Source of the DNA: Anaerofilum sp. An201
GTDB lineage: Bacteria; Bacillota; Clostridia; Oscillospirales; Ruminococcaceae
Reading direction: 5' to 3'
Length of the DNA: 64,000 nucleotides
Assembly (NCBI RefSeq): GCF_002160015.1
Contig: NZ_NFJT01000004.1
Coordinates: forward strand, 103,710 to 167,709
The notes under the pieces were generated by a model, which did not search any database, was not told the origin of the DNA, and saw only the letters and a program-made list of their open reading frames with translations. This document shows, piece by piece, positions 36,351 to 45,357 of the stretch. Within the stretch, counting starts at the first letter, position 1. Each line of letters opens with the position of its first letter. The translations under genes were made by a program, and so were the position numbers.

Positions 36351-36629
36351 TTACGGGTGACGGCGTTTCTTTTTCGGTTTGAAATCGAGGATATGGCCCT
36401 CTACAACGTGGGCATACCGCTTGATTTTGATTTGCTGGCTGCGCTGGGCGTCCAGGGCCTGCCGGTAGCCATCCTCGGTGAGAAACAGGCGAACCTCATC
36501 GCCGGGGCTGCCGTAGGGGGTGCGGGGCTTGCGAACCATGAACTCCACCATCCAGCGGGTGCTGTCCTGGAACCGCTCCACAGCCAAAATGTTATGTCCT
36601 TTCAGCTCACGGGCTGAAATATCCCTCAT
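36351..36629 (-). CDS. Hypothetical protein of the parAB-rep region
   Basis: 92-residue protein (MRDISARELKGHNILAVERFQ) with a beta-rich core (STRWMVEFMVRKP, DEVRLFLTEDGYRQAL) and a basic C-terminal tail ending KPKKKRRHP. ATG 36629 follows GAAAGGAGAGCC. It starts 14 bases after the parB stop, so it is probably in the same operon. Function unknown; the basic tail suggests nucleic-acid contact. Confidence 0.65.
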   Translation of the reverse strand: MRDISARELKGHNILAVERFQDSTRWMVEFMVRKPRTPYGSPGDEVRLFLTEDGYRQALDAQRSQQIKIKRYAHVVEGHILDFKPKKKRRHP

Positions 36630-36642
36630 AGGCTCTCCTTTC

Positions 36643-37569
36643 TCAGCGGTCGTGCTGTTGCTGGCGCTTGCGCTGCCACTGTTCCAGCAGCTTGATGATG
36701 GTCTCCTGCATCCGCTGGGGCGTGTAACTCCGGGGAAAATATTTGCGCAGGGTGTCACTGGTGAATGTGATCTTGTCCAGGTCACTTTTCTTTTCCTCAC
36801 CCATGATGACCCGCATCATGTCGAGGGTCAGGTGGCCCTCCTGACTGTACTTTTTCAGCCGCTGGGCTTGGGAGAGGGAGGGGGTGGCCTGCTCGCTGTC
36901 CATCGCGTCCAGCAGGTCCACCTGTTCCTCTTTTTTGAGGAAGGACAGCTCATAGGCCGGGTTGAAGGCAATTTTCTTCTCGTCCACCATGTCCAGCAAT
37001 TCGGGGATCAGCTCAGTCAGGCGGATAAATCTTTTGATTTGAGATTTACTGTCAGGGCTGTTCTCAGCTATTTTTTCTGCTGCGGTCAACTTCGGCCCAA
37101 CTTGGGCCGAAGTTAAATCCGTTCTGGCCCCCTGGTGCTTGATGGCCTCCAGCTTCATCTTATAAGCAAAAGCCCGCTCACTGGGGAGCAGGCTTTCTCG
37201 CTGCAAGTTGCTGTCAACCATGATGATGGTGGCCTGGTCGTCGTCCAGATCGCGGACAATGACCGGCATGGTATCCTTGCCAGCCAGTTCGCTGGCCCGG
37301 TGCCGCCGGTGCCCAGCCACCAGTTCATAGCCGCCGTTGGGGTCCGGGCGGGCGATGGCCGGAACCAGCACACCATACTGCCGGATGCTGTCGGCGGTTT
37401 CCATCATGGCCTCATCGTCCTTGACTTTGAAGGGGTGGTCCTTGAACGGGTGCAGCTCGGACAGGGGGATTTCCAGAACCTTCTCCCGCTGGGCGTCGGC
37501 CCGGCTTTCCTCGGTGGAAAACAGATCATCGACCGAGGCCAGCTCTACTTTTTTCGCGCTGCTTTTCAA
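36643..37569 (-). CDS. parB: ParB/RepB-type partition protein
   Basis: 308-residue ParB-family protein. The N-terminal ParB/Srx domain contains the CTP-binding box ELVAGHRRHRASELAG (about 80-95) and the preceding IRQYGVLVPAI. A helix-turn-helix region follows near 155-200. It overlaps parA by 44 bases. A perfect 27-bp palindrome (37088-37114) lies within its coding sequence. It should help maintain or segregate the element, or regulate it, together with ParA. Confidence 0.92.
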   Translation of the reverse strand: MKSSAKKVELASVDDLFSTEESRADAQREKVLEIPLSELHPFKDHPFKVKDDEAMMETADSIRQYGVLVPAIARPDPNGGYELVAGHRRHRASELAGKDTMPVIVRDLDDDQATIIMVDSNLQRESLLPSERAFAYKMKLEAIKHQGARTDLTSAQVGPKLTAAEKIAENSPDSKSQIKRFIRLTELIPELLDMVDEKKIAFNPAYELSFLKKEEQVDLLDAMDSEQATPSLSQAQRLKKYSQEGHLTLDMMRVIMGEEKKSDLDKITFTSDTLRKYFPRSYTPQRMQETIIKLLEQWQRKRQQQHDR

Positions 37570-38347
37570 GTTTCAACACCTCCTTCGTCAGATTTCGGTA
37601 GCCTTCGGCCACCTTGCCGCCGGGATCGTGGGCGAAGATGCTCTTGCCCTCGGCGCTGGTCTCTTTGGCCCGGACCGAGTGGGGTATCTCGGTGCCGAAC
37701 ACCTTAATTTTGCTGCCATAGGTCTCCCGCAGCAGGGCGGCAATCTCCTTGGCAAAGTTGGTGCGGTTATCCACCATCGTCAGCAGAATGCCGTCGATCT
37801 GGAGCTTGGGGTTCAGCTGCCGCGTGACCTTGCTGATAGTGGACAGCAGCTGCTCCAGGCCCTTGGCAGGCAGATACTCCGCCTGAACGGGGACTATGAT
37901 CCTGTTGGCGGCGGCCAGCGCGTTGACCGTGAGCATCCCCAGGGAGGGCTGGCAGTCAATCAGGATATGGGAATACTGTCCTTTGAGCGTGTCCAGATAC
38001 TGCCGCAGGATGGTCTCTCGGCTCATGGCGTTCACCAGGGACACCTCCATGCCGGAGAGCTGGATGTCGGCGGGCATCAGGTCCACGCCCTCCGGGTGGT
38101 GCAGGATGCCCTCGCCGGGGCGGAGCGGCTCGTCCATCAGGATGCGGCCCATCGCGTCCGAGAGGGTGAAGGGCAGCTTGTCCGGCTGCGGGTTGCCCAG
38201 GCTGATGGTCAGGCTGGCCTGGGGGTCAGCGTCCACCAGCAGCACTTTCTTTCCGGCCTGGGCCAGCCCGATGCCTAAGTTGGCACAGGTGGTCGTTTTG
38301 CCGACGCCGCCCTTCTGGTTGGCGACGGCGATGATTTGCGTGTTCAT
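37526..38347 (-). CDS. parA: ParA-type partition ATPase
   Basis: 273-residue Walker-type ATPase with a deviant Walker A (NQKGGVGKTTTCANL, residues 10-24), Walker A' (VDADPQASLT) and HILIDCQPS. It acts with ParB in segregation of the excised or replicating element. It starts at 38347; a bidirectional hairpin at 38392-38438 separates it from rpsI transcription. Confidence 0.95.
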   Translation of the reverse strand: MNTQIIAVANQKGGVGKTTTCANLGIGLAQAGKKVLLVDADPQASLTISLGNPQPDKLPFTLSDAMGRILMDEPLRPGEGILHHPEGVDLMPADIQLSGMEVSLVNAMSRETILRQYLDTLKGQYSHILIDCQPSLGMLTVNALAAANRIIVPVQAEYLPAKGLEQLLSTISKVTRQLNPKLQIDGILLTMVDNRTNFAKEIAALLRETYGSKIKVFGTEIPHSVRAKETSAEGKSIFAHDPGGKVAEGYRNLTKEVLKLEKQREKSRAGLGR

Positions 38348-38391
38348 TATGTTTCACCTCGTTTCTGTTGATTGCGTTCGGTTCTGGAAAT

Positions 38392-38438
38392 AGAAAAAGC
38401 CGCCACTTCTTTCGATAAAAAGAGTGACGGCTTTTTCT
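38392..38438. terminator. Bidirectional terminator upstream of parA
   Basis: AGAAAAAGCCG pairs with CGGCTTTTTCT, with further pairing of ACTTCTTT/AAAGAGT inside. It would stop transcripts entering parA from the rpsI side. Confidence 0.75.
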
Positions 38439-38620
38439 GATCCCGGAACATTAGTCCCTGGAAATGCAAAAAGCGCCCAGCAGGTACACTGAACGCTTTC
38501 GCAATAAAATCATATTCATTTGTTCATATTTGGTCAAACTCTGCCAAACCGATTTTGCATAAAAATGCAGAGGGCTTAAAAGGCAAAAATGACCTTGGGG
38601 GAGAGGGAAAGGCCAAAAAA

Positions 38621-38683
38621 GTTGTCCTATAATTTAACCCATTAGCCCTCATTTTAGGGGTGGTTGTCCTTTATTTAACCCAT
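38621..38683. repeat. Two 21-22-bp direct repeats near the element/core junction
   Basis: GTTGTCCTATAATTTAACCC (38621) and GTTGTCCTTTATTTAACCC (38663) are repeated at 42-bp spacing, each followed by AT, with a short hairpin between. The gap 38348-38795 holds no gene: besides these repeats it contains two terminators and copies of CAAAACAGG. It is a candidate site for partition or recombinase binding. Confidence 0.6.
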
Positions 38684-38741
38684 AAAAATCGGTTCAAAAC
38701 AGGTCAGACCATGCCAAAACAGGCCAAACAATCTGAAAAGG

Positions 38742-38776
38742 AAAAACCCCGAAAACCGCATGGTTTCGGGGTTTTT
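38742..38776 (-). terminator. rpsI terminator
   Basis: AAAAACCCCGAAA pairs with TTTCGGGGTTTTT around a nine-base loop, 20 bases after the rpsI stop. It is usable on both strands. Confidence 0.88.
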
Positions 38777-38795
38777 GAGCTGTTTTGAACTGAAA

Positions 38796-39194
38796 TTAGC
38801 GCTTGCTGAACTGAGGCGCGCGACGGGCAGCCTTGAGGCCGTACTTCTTGCGTTCCTTCATGCGAGGATCGCGGGTGAGGAAACCGGCCTTCTTCAGAGC
38901 GGGGCGCAGGTTCTCGTCGTACTGCAGCAGGGCGCGGGACAGGCCGTGGCGGATAGCGCCAGCCTGGCCGGACACGCCGCCGCCAGCAACGCGCACAACG
39001 ATGTCGAACTTGCCGTCCACGTCGGCCACGTTCAGGGGCTGACGAACGACCAGCTTCAGGGTCTCCAGACCGAAGTAATCGTCGATGTCACGATCGTTGA
39101 TGATGATCTTGCCGGTGCCGTTGTACACGCGAACACGGGCAACAGAATTCTTGCGGCGGCCGGTGCCGTAGAAGTAGGGTTTTGTCTCGTACAT
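38796..39194 (-). CDS. rpsI: 30S ribosomal protein S9
   Basis: 132-residue S9 with the usual start [14 protein letters not shown] and the C-terminal [14 protein letters not shown], whose basic tail reaches the P-site tRNA. It follows rplM by 18 bases in the standard L13-S9 operon. Its 3' end adjoins the accessory element; rpsI is a known integration site for tyrosine-integrase elements in streptococci, so the same could apply here. Confidence 0.97.
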   Translation of the reverse strand: MYETKPYFYGTGRRKNSVARVRVYNGTGKIIINDRDIDDYFGLETLKLVVRQPLNVADVDGKFDIVVRVAGGGVSGQAGAIRHGLSRALLQYDENLRPALKKAGFLTRDPRMKERKKYGLKAARRAPQFSKR

Positions 39195-39212
39195 AATCTT
39201 CCTTGCCTCCTA

Positions 39213-39641
39213 TTACAGCGTGTAAGCTTCGGGCTTCTGGGCGGCATTCTTGTGCTCGGCGCCCTTGTAGGTGCGCAGACGCTTCAGAGCGTTGGCGCCC
39301 AGGGTGTTGCCGGGCAGCATGCCCTTCACAGCCAGGGTCATGGCCTTGTCGGAGTTGTGGGCCATCAGGGTCTTGTAGTTCACAGCCTTCATGCCGCCGA
39401 TCCAGCCGGAATGATGGTAGTGCACCTTCTGAACCAGCTTCTTGCCGGTCAGAACAGCCTTGTCGCAGTTGATGATGACCACATGGTCGCCGCAGTCCAC
39501 ATTGGGGGTGTAGGTGACCTTGTGCTTGCCGCGCAGCAGCACGGCGGCCTGCGCAGCCACACGGCCCAGGGGCTTGCCGGCCGCGTCGATCACATACCAT
39601 TTGCGCTCGATTTCGCTGGGTTTCGCAAGAGTAGTGCTCAT
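39213..39641 (-). CDS. rplM: 50S ribosomal protein L13
   Basis: 142-residue L13 (KWYVIDAAGKPLGRVAAQAA, GDHVVIINCDKAVLTGKK, GMLPGNTLGANALKRL). First gene of the rplM-rpsI operon, preceded by AGGAGG and by a leader of about 90 bases from a strong promoter at 39740-39768. It is core translation machinery of the 50S subunit. Confidence 0.97.
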   Translation of the reverse strand: MSTTLAKPSEIERKWYVIDAAGKPLGRVAAQAAVLLRGKHKVTYTPNVDCGDHVVIINCDKAVLTGKKLVQKVHYHHSGWIGGMKAVNYKTLMAHNSDKAMTLAVKGMLPGNTLGANALKRLRTYKGAEHKNAAQKPEAYTL

Positions 39642-39739
39642 GGAAATTTCCTCCTAAAAGAATGTTGGGAATGTTGGCGGCGGTGTTTGCCTCCGCCAGC
39701 TCAAATCGTCAGTTGTTCCTTGTTCAGGACGCATATCAG

Positions 39740-39768
39740 ATTATAACCGCCCGGACTTGCAAAGTCAA
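39740..39768 (-). promoter_or_regulatory. Sigma-A promoter of rplM-rpsI
   Basis: On the minus strand TTGACT (39768-39763), 17-bp spacer, TATAAT (39745-39740). Near-perfect vegetative consensus. The leader 39642-39733 contains a TGGCGG/CCGCCA hairpin, possibly the L13 autoregulatory leader, which I cannot verify. Confidence 0.9.
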
Positions 39769-39962
39769 TACCTTTTTTGCAAAAATTTAATTGGCAAAAC
39801 TCAAACTCTTGTTTTCTCTCTCATGCTCTCGTTTCCTCTCGTTTTCTCGAATGCGATTTTTAGAAAAACCGGGCGGTTTTTTTGTGCATCCTGCTTTTTC
39901 TTTTTGCGGGATATGCTATAATACTAAGGTAACTGAGCACGACGAAGGAAAGGAGCGTTGCC

Positions 39963-40721
39963 ATGCAGCGTTTGGAAGGCCTGATGCGCAAGGCCATGCA
40001 GCAATACGAGATGATCTCCCCCGGCGACCGGGTGGCGGTGGGGGTCTCGGGAGGAAAGGACAGCGTCGCCCTCACGGTGGGGCTGGCGCGCCTTGCCCGC
40101 TACTACGAACACCCCTTCACCGTCACGGCCGTCACGCTGGACCCCCGCTTCGGCGGCGAGGACACCGACTACTCCGCCCTGACGGCGCTGTTTGAGAGCT
40201 ACGGGGTGGAGCACGTCGTCAAGCGCAGCAACATCGGCACCGTGATCTTCGATCTGCGCAAGGAGCCAAACCCCTGCGCGCTGTGCGCCAAGATGCGGCG
40301 GGGCCTTTTGCACGACACCGCGCTGGAGCTCGGCTGCAATAAAGTGGCGCTGGGCCATCACCTGGACGACGCCATCGAGACCTTTTACATGAATCTGTTC
40401 CGCGAGGGGCGGATCGGCTGTTTTTCGCCGGTGACCTATCTCTCCCGCAAGCAGCTGACCATGATCCGCCCGATGCTGCTCGCCACCGAGGCGGAGGTGG
40501 TGCACGCGGTGCACAGCCTGTCGCTGCCCATCGTGAAAAGCCGCTGTCCGGCCGACGGCGTCACCGTCCGGCAGAGCACCAAGGAGTTCGTGCACAAAAT
40601 GTCCCGCGAGGACCGGGCATTTCGCCAGAAGATGCTGGGGGCGCTGCAAAAGAGCGGCATCGACGGATGGGGGCCGTCGGCGCCCGGGCGCACCCCCTTG
40701 CCCCCAAAGGAGGAGATCTGA
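39963..40721 (+). CDS. TtcA-like tRNA-thiolation PP-loop ATPase
   Basis: 252-residue protein with PP-loop VGVSGGKDSVAL (residues 27-38), the CALCAKMRRG cysteine pair near residue 101 and KSRCPAD near 180, which fit the three iron-sulfur cysteines of TtcA. The motif ALGHHLDDAIET follows. TtcA makes 2-thiocytidine at tRNA position 32; relatives in Firmicutes are not all tested. AAAGGAGCG precedes ATG 39963, and TATAAT lies at 39917. Its stop overlaps the start of alr by one base. Confidence 0.85.
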   Translation: MQRLEGLMRKAMQQYEMISPGDRVAVGVSGGKDSVALTVGLARLARYYEHPFTVTAVTLDPRFGGEDTDYSALTALFESYGVEHVVKRSNIGTVIFDLRKEPNPCALCAKMRRGLLHDTALELGCNKVALGHHLDDAIETFYMNLFREGRIGCFSPVTYLSRKQLTMIRPMLLATEAEVVHAVHSLSLPIVKSRCPADGVTVRQSTKEFVHKMSREDRAFRQKMLGALQKSGIDGWGPSAPGRTPLPPKEEI

Positions 40722-41887
40722 TGCAGTTTGAAAAACACTGCTGGGCCGAGATCGACCTGGATGCCGTGCGCCACAACTACCGCCTGGTCAAAGCCGCCAG
40801 CGGCGGGGAAGTGATGGCGGTGGTGAAGGCGGACGCCTACGGCCACGGCGCCGCCCCGGTGGCGCGGGTGCTGCGCGAGGAGGGGGCAGGCTGGTTCGCG
40901 GTGTCCTGCCTGGCCGAGGCGCTGGAATTGCGCCGGGCGGACATCTCCTGTCCGGTGCTGATCCTGGGCCACACCCAGCCGTCCCAGGCGGCGCGCCTTG
41001 CCGAAGAAGCGGTGCGCCAGACGGTCTATTCCGCCGAGTACGCCCGCGCCCTGTCCGCCCGTGCGGTGAAGGACGGCGTCACCGTGCGGTGTCATCTCAA
41101 GCTGGACACCGGCATGGGGCGTCTGGGCTTCTGCGTGCGCAGCGAGGAGGCGGTGGAGCAGGCGGTGCAGGAGATCCTGCCGGTGCTGGAGCTGCCCGGC
41201 CTCTCCTTCGAGGGGGCCTTCATCCACTTCGCCGCGGCCGATTCCAATGCGCCGGACGACGTGGCCTATACCGAACAGCAATACCATCTGTTCCGCCTGC
41301 TGCTGTCTCGTCTGGAGCAGGCAGGGCACACCTTCCCGCTGGTGCACTGCTGCAATTCCGCCGCCAGCTTCACCCGCCCGCAGTGGCGGCACAGCCTGGT
41401 GCGCCCCGGCATCGTGCTGTACGGCTGCCAGCCGTCGAACGAGGTGAAACTGGAGGGCCTGCGCCCGGTGCTGGCCTTCAAGACCGTCGTCACCCACGTG
41501 AAGTGGGTGCAGCCGGGGGAGACGCTCAGCTATGGCCGCACCTTTGCGCCCGACCATCCCATCCGGGTGGCCACCCTGGCGGCCGGCTATGCCGACGGCT
41601 ACCCCCGCGGCCTGTCGGGCAAGGGGATGGCGCGGATCGGCGGCGCCGACTGCCCGGTGCTGGGCCGGGTGTGTATGGACCAGCTGATGGTCGATGTGTC
41701 CGCCCTGCCGGATGTGCAGCGGGGCGACGAGGCGGTGCTGTTCGGCGCAGGCGGCGCGCAGACGGTGGACCAGGCGGCCGACCTGTGCGGCACCATCGGA
41801 TACGAGTTGTTGTGTCATATCAGCCGCCGTGTGCCGCGGCTGTATCTGGACGGCGGCAGAAATTTTTTGGTCAACCATCTGGCGTGA
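40721..41887 (+). CDS. alr: Alanine racemase
   Basis: 388-residue PLP enzyme that makes D-alanine for peptidoglycan. The PLP lysine is in MAVVKADAYGHGA (near residue 36) and the catalytic tyrosine in ETLSYGRTF (near 270). Other family blocks are KLDTGMGRLGF, RPGIVLYGC and GRVCMDQLMVDV. ATG 40721 has AAAGGAGGAG in front and overlaps the ttcA-like stop (TGATG), so the two are one operon. High G+C and codon use are of the core type. Confidence 0.95.
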   Translation: MQFEKHCWAEIDLDAVRHNYRLVKAASGGEVMAVVKADAYGHGAAPVARVLREEGAGWFAVSCLAEALELRRADISCPVLILGHTQPSQAARLAEEAVRQTVYSAEYARALSARAVKDGVTVRCHLKLDTGMGRLGFCVRSEEAVEQAVQEILPVLELPGLSFEGAFIHFAAADSNAPDDVAYTEQQYHLFRLLLSRLEQAGHTFPLVHCCNSAASFTRPQWRHSLVRPGIVLYGCQPSNEVKLEGLRPVLAFKTVVTHVKWVQPGETLSYGRTFAPDHPIRVATLAAGYADGYPRGLSGKGMARIGGADCPVLGRVCMDQLMVDVSALPDVQRGDEAVLFGAGGAQTVDQAADLCGTIGYELLCHISRRVPRLYLDGGRNFLVNHLA

Positions 41888-41945
41888 CGCCGCATTTTCC
41901 TGTAAAATAGATATGTTACCCATCCATATAAAGGAGGAGACCAGG

Positions 41946-42485
41946 ATGAACAAGCTGCTTGTGGTGGTGGATTATCAAAAAGATTTCGTTTCGGGGGCGC
42001 TGGGCTTTGCCGGCGCGCAGGCACTGGAGCAGCCCATCCTGCTCCGGGTGCGCAAGACGCTGGACGAGGGCGGAAAGGTCCTGTTCACCCGCGACACCCA
42101 CACCGCCGACTATCTCTCCACCCGCGAGGGAAAGTTCCTGCCGGTGCCGCACTGCATCGAGGGGACGCCCGGCTGGCATCTGGAAGGACAGCTGGCGGCA
42201 TACGAGGGGGGAGTGCCCGGCACGGCGCTGCTGGATAAGCCCACCTTCGGCGCGGCGAACATCGCGGACGCGGTGCGCGGCCTGTGCGGCGGCGAGCCGG
42301 ACGAGATCGAGCTGTGCGGTGTGGTCACCAGCATCTGCGTGGTCAGCAACGCGGTGCTGCTGCACAGCAGCTTTTTGAACGCCCGCATCACGCTGCTGGC
42401 GTCGCTGTCCGCCGCGCCCGACCCGGCCGACCAGGCCGCCGCCGAGCGCCTTCTGCGCGGCATGGGCTACGGGATCGAGCCGTGA
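41946..42485 (+). CDS. Isochorismatase-like cysteine hydrolase (nicotinamidase-type)
   Basis: 179-residue cysteine hydrolase. Asp is in [10 protein letters not shown] (residue 9), a Lys in LLDKPTFGA, and the nucleophile in [13 protein letters not shown], matching the D-K-C triad. The substrate may be nicotinamide, a role in NAD recycling; this is inferred. ATG 41946 follows AAAGGAGGAGACCAGG. TAAAAT upstream (41900s) suggests an own promoter. Confidence 0.85.
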   Translation: MNKLLVVVDYQKDFVSGALGFAGAQALEQPILLRVRKTLDEGGKVLFTRDTHTADYLSTREGKFLPVPHCIEGTPGWHLEGQLAAYEGGVPGTALLDKPTFGAANIADAVRGLCGGEPDEIELCGVVTSICVVSNAVLLHSSFLNARITLLASLSAAPDPADQAAAERLLRGMGYGIEP

Positions 42486-42536
42486 ATGTCCGCTCCTATA
42501 TAATGTAAGACAACAAAACCAAACGGAGGTGCCTTT

Positions 42537-44339
42537 GTGGCAAAAGAGAATATCCGCAATTTCTGTATCATCGCCCACATCGACCACGGCAAATCGACGC
42601 TGGCCGACCGCATCCTGGAACAGACCCAGGCGGTGGACGAGCGCCAGATGGAAAACCAGCTGCTGGACGACATGGAGCTGGAGCGCGAGCGCGGCATCAC
42701 CATCAAAGCGCGCGCCGTCACCCTGAACTACACCGCCAGAGACGGCCAGCAGTACGAGTTCAACCTGATCGACACCCCGGGCCACGTCGACTTCGGCTAC
42801 GAGGTCAGCCGCAGCCTCGCCGCCTGTGAGGGCGCGGTGCTGGTGGTGGACGCCAGCCAGGGCGTGGAGGCCCAGACGCTGGCCAACACCTATATGGCGC
42901 TGGAGCACGACCTGGAGCTGGTGCCGATCTTGAACAAGATCGACCTTCCCAGTGCCGAGCCGGACCGTGTGGCGCAGGAGGTGGAGGATGTGATCGGCCT
43001 GCCCTGTCTGGACGCGCCGCGTGTGTCGGCCAAGATGGGCGTGGGCATCACCGACGTGCTGGAGCGGGTCATCACCGACATCCCCGCGCCGAAGGGGGAC
43101 GACAGCGCCCCGCTGAAAGCCCTGATCTTCGACAGTGTCTACGACAGCTACAAGGGCGTCATCGTCTACATCCGCGTGTTTGACGGCGCCCTGAAGGCGG
43201 GCGACACGGTGCGCATGATGGCCACCGGCGCCGAGTTCAACGTGGTGGAGGTGGGCCACATGGGCGCCACCGCGCTGTCCCCCTGCAAGCAGCTGTCCGC
43301 CGGCGAGGTGGGCTACCTCACCGCCAGCATCAAGAACGTGTCCGACACCCGCGTGGGCGACACCGTCACCCTCGTGTCCAACCCCACGCCCCAGCCGCTG
43401 CCCGGCTACCGCAAGGTCACCCCGATGGTGTTCTGCGGCATCTATCCCGCCGACGGCGCAAAGTACCCCGACCTGAAGGACGCGCTGGAAAAGCTGCAGC
43501 TGAACGACGCCTCCCTCAGCTTCGATCCCGAGACCTCGGTGGCGCTGGGCTTCGGGTTCCGGTGCGGCTTTTTGGGCCTGCTGCACCTGGAGATCATCAT
43601 CGAGCGCCTGGAGCGTGAGTTCGATCTCGACCTCATCACCACCGCGCCCAGCGTGGAATACCGCCTCACTCTCACCGACGGCACCGTCAAGCTGATCGAG
43701 AACCCCACCAACTATCCCGACCCGGCCCTCATCGCCGGCGCCGAGGAGCCGTTTGTGGACGCCCACATCTACACCCCCACCGAGTATGTGGGCAGCCTGA
43801 TGGATCTGTGCCAGGACCGCCGCGGCACCATGATCGACATGAAGTATATGGATGCCACCCGCGTGGACCTGCACTACGAGCTGCCGCTGGGCGAGATCGT
43901 CTACGACTTCTTCGACGCCATCAAGTCCCGCAGCCGCGGTTACGCCAGCTACGACTACGAGATGAAGGGATTCAAGCCCTCCAAGCTGGTCAAGCTGGAC
44001 ATCCTGCTGAACGGCGACATGGTGGACGCGCTGTCGATGATCGTCCACGCCGACAAGGCGTATGCCAAGGGCCGCCGCCTGGCCGAGCGGCTGAAGGAGA
44101 ACATTCCCCGCCAGATGTTCGAGGTGCCCATCCAGGCAGCCATCGGCGGCAAGATCATCGCGCGCGAGACGGTCAAGGCCATGCGCAAGGACGTGCTGGC
44201 CAAGTGCTACGGCGGCGACATCACCCGCAAAAAGAAGCTGCTGGAAAAGCAGAAGGAAGGCAAGAAGAAGATGCGCCAGCTGGGTACGGTGCAGGTGCCC
44301 AGCGAGGCATTCACCGCCGTGCTGAAGCTGGACGACTGA
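42537..44339 (+). CDS. lepA: Elongation factor 4 (LepA)
   Basis: 600-residue translational GTPase of normal LepA length. G1 is AHIDHGKST, switch regions RERGITIK, G3 DTPGHVD, G4 NKIDL; the C-terminal LepA domain includes [21 protein letters not shown] and ends [21 protein letters not shown]. It acts on the ribosome, probably during initiation or back-translocation. Start is GTG at 42537 behind CGGAGG; the neighbouring LepA-like N-terminus [15 protein letters not shown] fixes it. Confidence 0.97.
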   Translation: MAKENIRNFCIIAHIDHGKSTLADRILEQTQAVDERQMENQLLDDMELERERGITIKARAVTLNYTARDGQQYEFNLIDTPGHVDFGYEVSRSLAACEGAVLVVDASQGVEAQTLANTYMALEHDLELVPILNKIDLPSAEPDRVAQEVEDVIGLPCLDAPRVSAKMGVGITDVLERVITDIPAPKGDDSAPLKALIFDSVYDSYKGVIVYIRVFDGALKAGDTVRMMATGAEFNVVEVGHMGATALSPCKQLSAGEVGYLTASIKNVSDTRVGDTVTLVSNPTPQPLPGYRKVTPMVFCGIYPADGAKYPDLKDALEKLQLNDASLSFDPETSVALGFGFRCGFLGLLHLEIIIERLEREFDLDLITTAPSVEYRLTLTDGTVKLIENPTNYPDPALIAGAEEPFVDAHIYTPTEYVGSLMDLCQDRRGTMIDMKYMDATRVDLHYELPLGEIVYDFFDAIKSRSRGYASYDYEMKGFKPSKLVKLDILLNGDMVDALSMIVHADKAYAKGRRLAERLKENIPRQMFEVPIQAAIGGKIIARETVKAMRKDVLAKCYGGDITRKKKLLEKQKEGKKKMRQLGTVQVPSEAFTAVLKLDD

Positions 44340-44367
44340 CGCCCGGCGCCTGCAGAAAGGAGCAAGT

Positions 44368-44535
44368 ATGGGTTTTATTCGCCGCATTCTCTCGGTTGGC
44401 ATCGGGCTGGCGGCCGCGGCCGCGGCTGTTCTGCTGCTCAAACGCAAGCAGCAGGAGGGCGTGTTCGAGCTGGACGAGAACAGCTATCGAGAACTTTCCG
44501 GCGACCAGCCGGAGAACAAACAGGAGGAACTGTAA
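44368..44535 (+). CDS. Small membrane protein
   Basis: 55-residue protein (MGFIRRILSVGIGLAAAAAA) with one N-terminal membrane helix (residues 5-24), then a basic stretch and an acidic soluble tail. ATG 44368 follows AGAAAGGAGC, and the stop (44533-44535) directly adjoins the next ATG. It has no recognised family but clear coding signals and coupling to the next gene. Confidence 0.7.
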   Translation: MGFIRRILSVGIGLAAAAAAVLLLKRKQQEGVFELDENSYRELSGDQPENKQEEL

Positions 44536-44886
44536 ATGGATCCCGTCTATCTTGTCGTGATGCTGTGCCTGGCGGCAGCGTTCTACGGCGGAAGCAAATA
44601 CTTTGAACATCGCCAGAAAAAGATGCAGGCCGAACACTGCCACACCGTGACCGCCCGTGTGTGCGGCTACACCCCGCTGGAGGGCGCCGACAAAAAGGGC
44701 CGTCCCGTCTTTGCCACCCGCCTCGCCTACGAGGTGGAGGGCAGGCAGTACGAGGTGCAGCTGGACGACCGGGTGGCCGAAGCCGACCAGCTGCCCGAAG
44801 GCTCTGCGATGGAGCTGCTGTGCAGCCGGGAGGACCCGTCCCAGTGCATGCTCACCGAATTCCCCCGCCGCAGGGGCTGGTTCTGA
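44536..44886 (+). CDS. Membrane-anchored hypothetical protein (DUF3592-like)
   Basis: 116-residue protein with one N-terminal membrane helix (residues 4-20) and a beta-rich soluble domain (HTVTARVCGYTPLEG, then FATRLAYEVEGRQYEVQL), reminiscent of DUF3592. ATG 44536 follows the upstream stop without a gap, with AGGAGG inside the previous gene. A strong terminator follows. Function unknown. Confidence 0.7.
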   Translation: MDPVYLVVMLCLAAAFYGGSKYFEHRQKKMQAEHCHTVTARVCGYTPLEGADKKGRPVFATRLAYEVEGRQYEVQLDDRVAEADQLPEGSAMELLCSREDPSQCMLTEFPRRRGWF

Positions 44887-44900
44887 CCACAACGTCTGTG

Positions 44901-44943
44901 CGCTCCGCGCGCCGGCTGTACAGCCGGTGTGCGGGGCGTTTTT
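44901..44943 (+). terminator. Terminator of the lepA region
   Basis: An 18-base stem with a two-base loop (arms 44901-44918 and 44921-44938, several G-U pairs) followed by TTTTT. The rest of the gap 44944-45226 shows no gene or clear motif. Confidence 0.85.
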
Positions 44944-45226
44944 CTGTGTGCCGGAGAAGGGAAATGGTTCGCTGCCGGGCGAAAAAATGGATTGGTAAAA
45001 GCGTGCAAAAAAATGTAAAAACGTTGGCTGATTTCGGCAAAAACACGGAAAACGGGCGTTTGGCGAAGGAGGGCGAAAGGGGGAGAAATATTCAAAAAAC
45101 CGGTGCGGAACTGCAAGAACAGGAGCGTGAGGGAGTATACGGAAGCATATAAAAGCAAACAGGATATAAAAACAGAAAATCGGGCGCTGCGGCGAAAATG
45201 CGCCGAAAACAACCCGTGCAGCCTGT

Positions 45227-45285
45227 TTGACCCGCCGCGCCGGATTTGGTAAAATGCCCAAAGTGCCACGCATACGGCACTTTGG
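45227..45285 (+). promoter_or_regulatory. Promoter with operator-like palindrome before the G5/3D gene
   Basis: TTGACC (45227), 17-bp spacer, TAAAAT (45250-45255). CCAAAGTGCC and GGCACTTTGG form a perfect 10-bp inverted repeat (45258-45285, 8-base gap) that spans the expected start of transcription near 45262, so it looks like a repressor site rather than only an RNA hairpin. Confidence 0.7.
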
Positions 45286-45357
45286 ATCGCAGGCGCCGCC
45301 CGGGATGCAGACGGGCGGGAATGATGCCAAAACCTGCATCGAACGTTAGGAGTTTGT

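Noticed and set aside
41916..44447. 843-codon minus-strand frame opposite lepA and the hydrolase
   Set aside because: lepA is certain on the other strand; the antisense translation is V/G/H/R-rich low-complexity sequence without homology.
44944..45226. Possible gene in the gap before the G5/3D gene
   Set aside because: Several frames stay open but none has a ribosome binding site or sensible composition.
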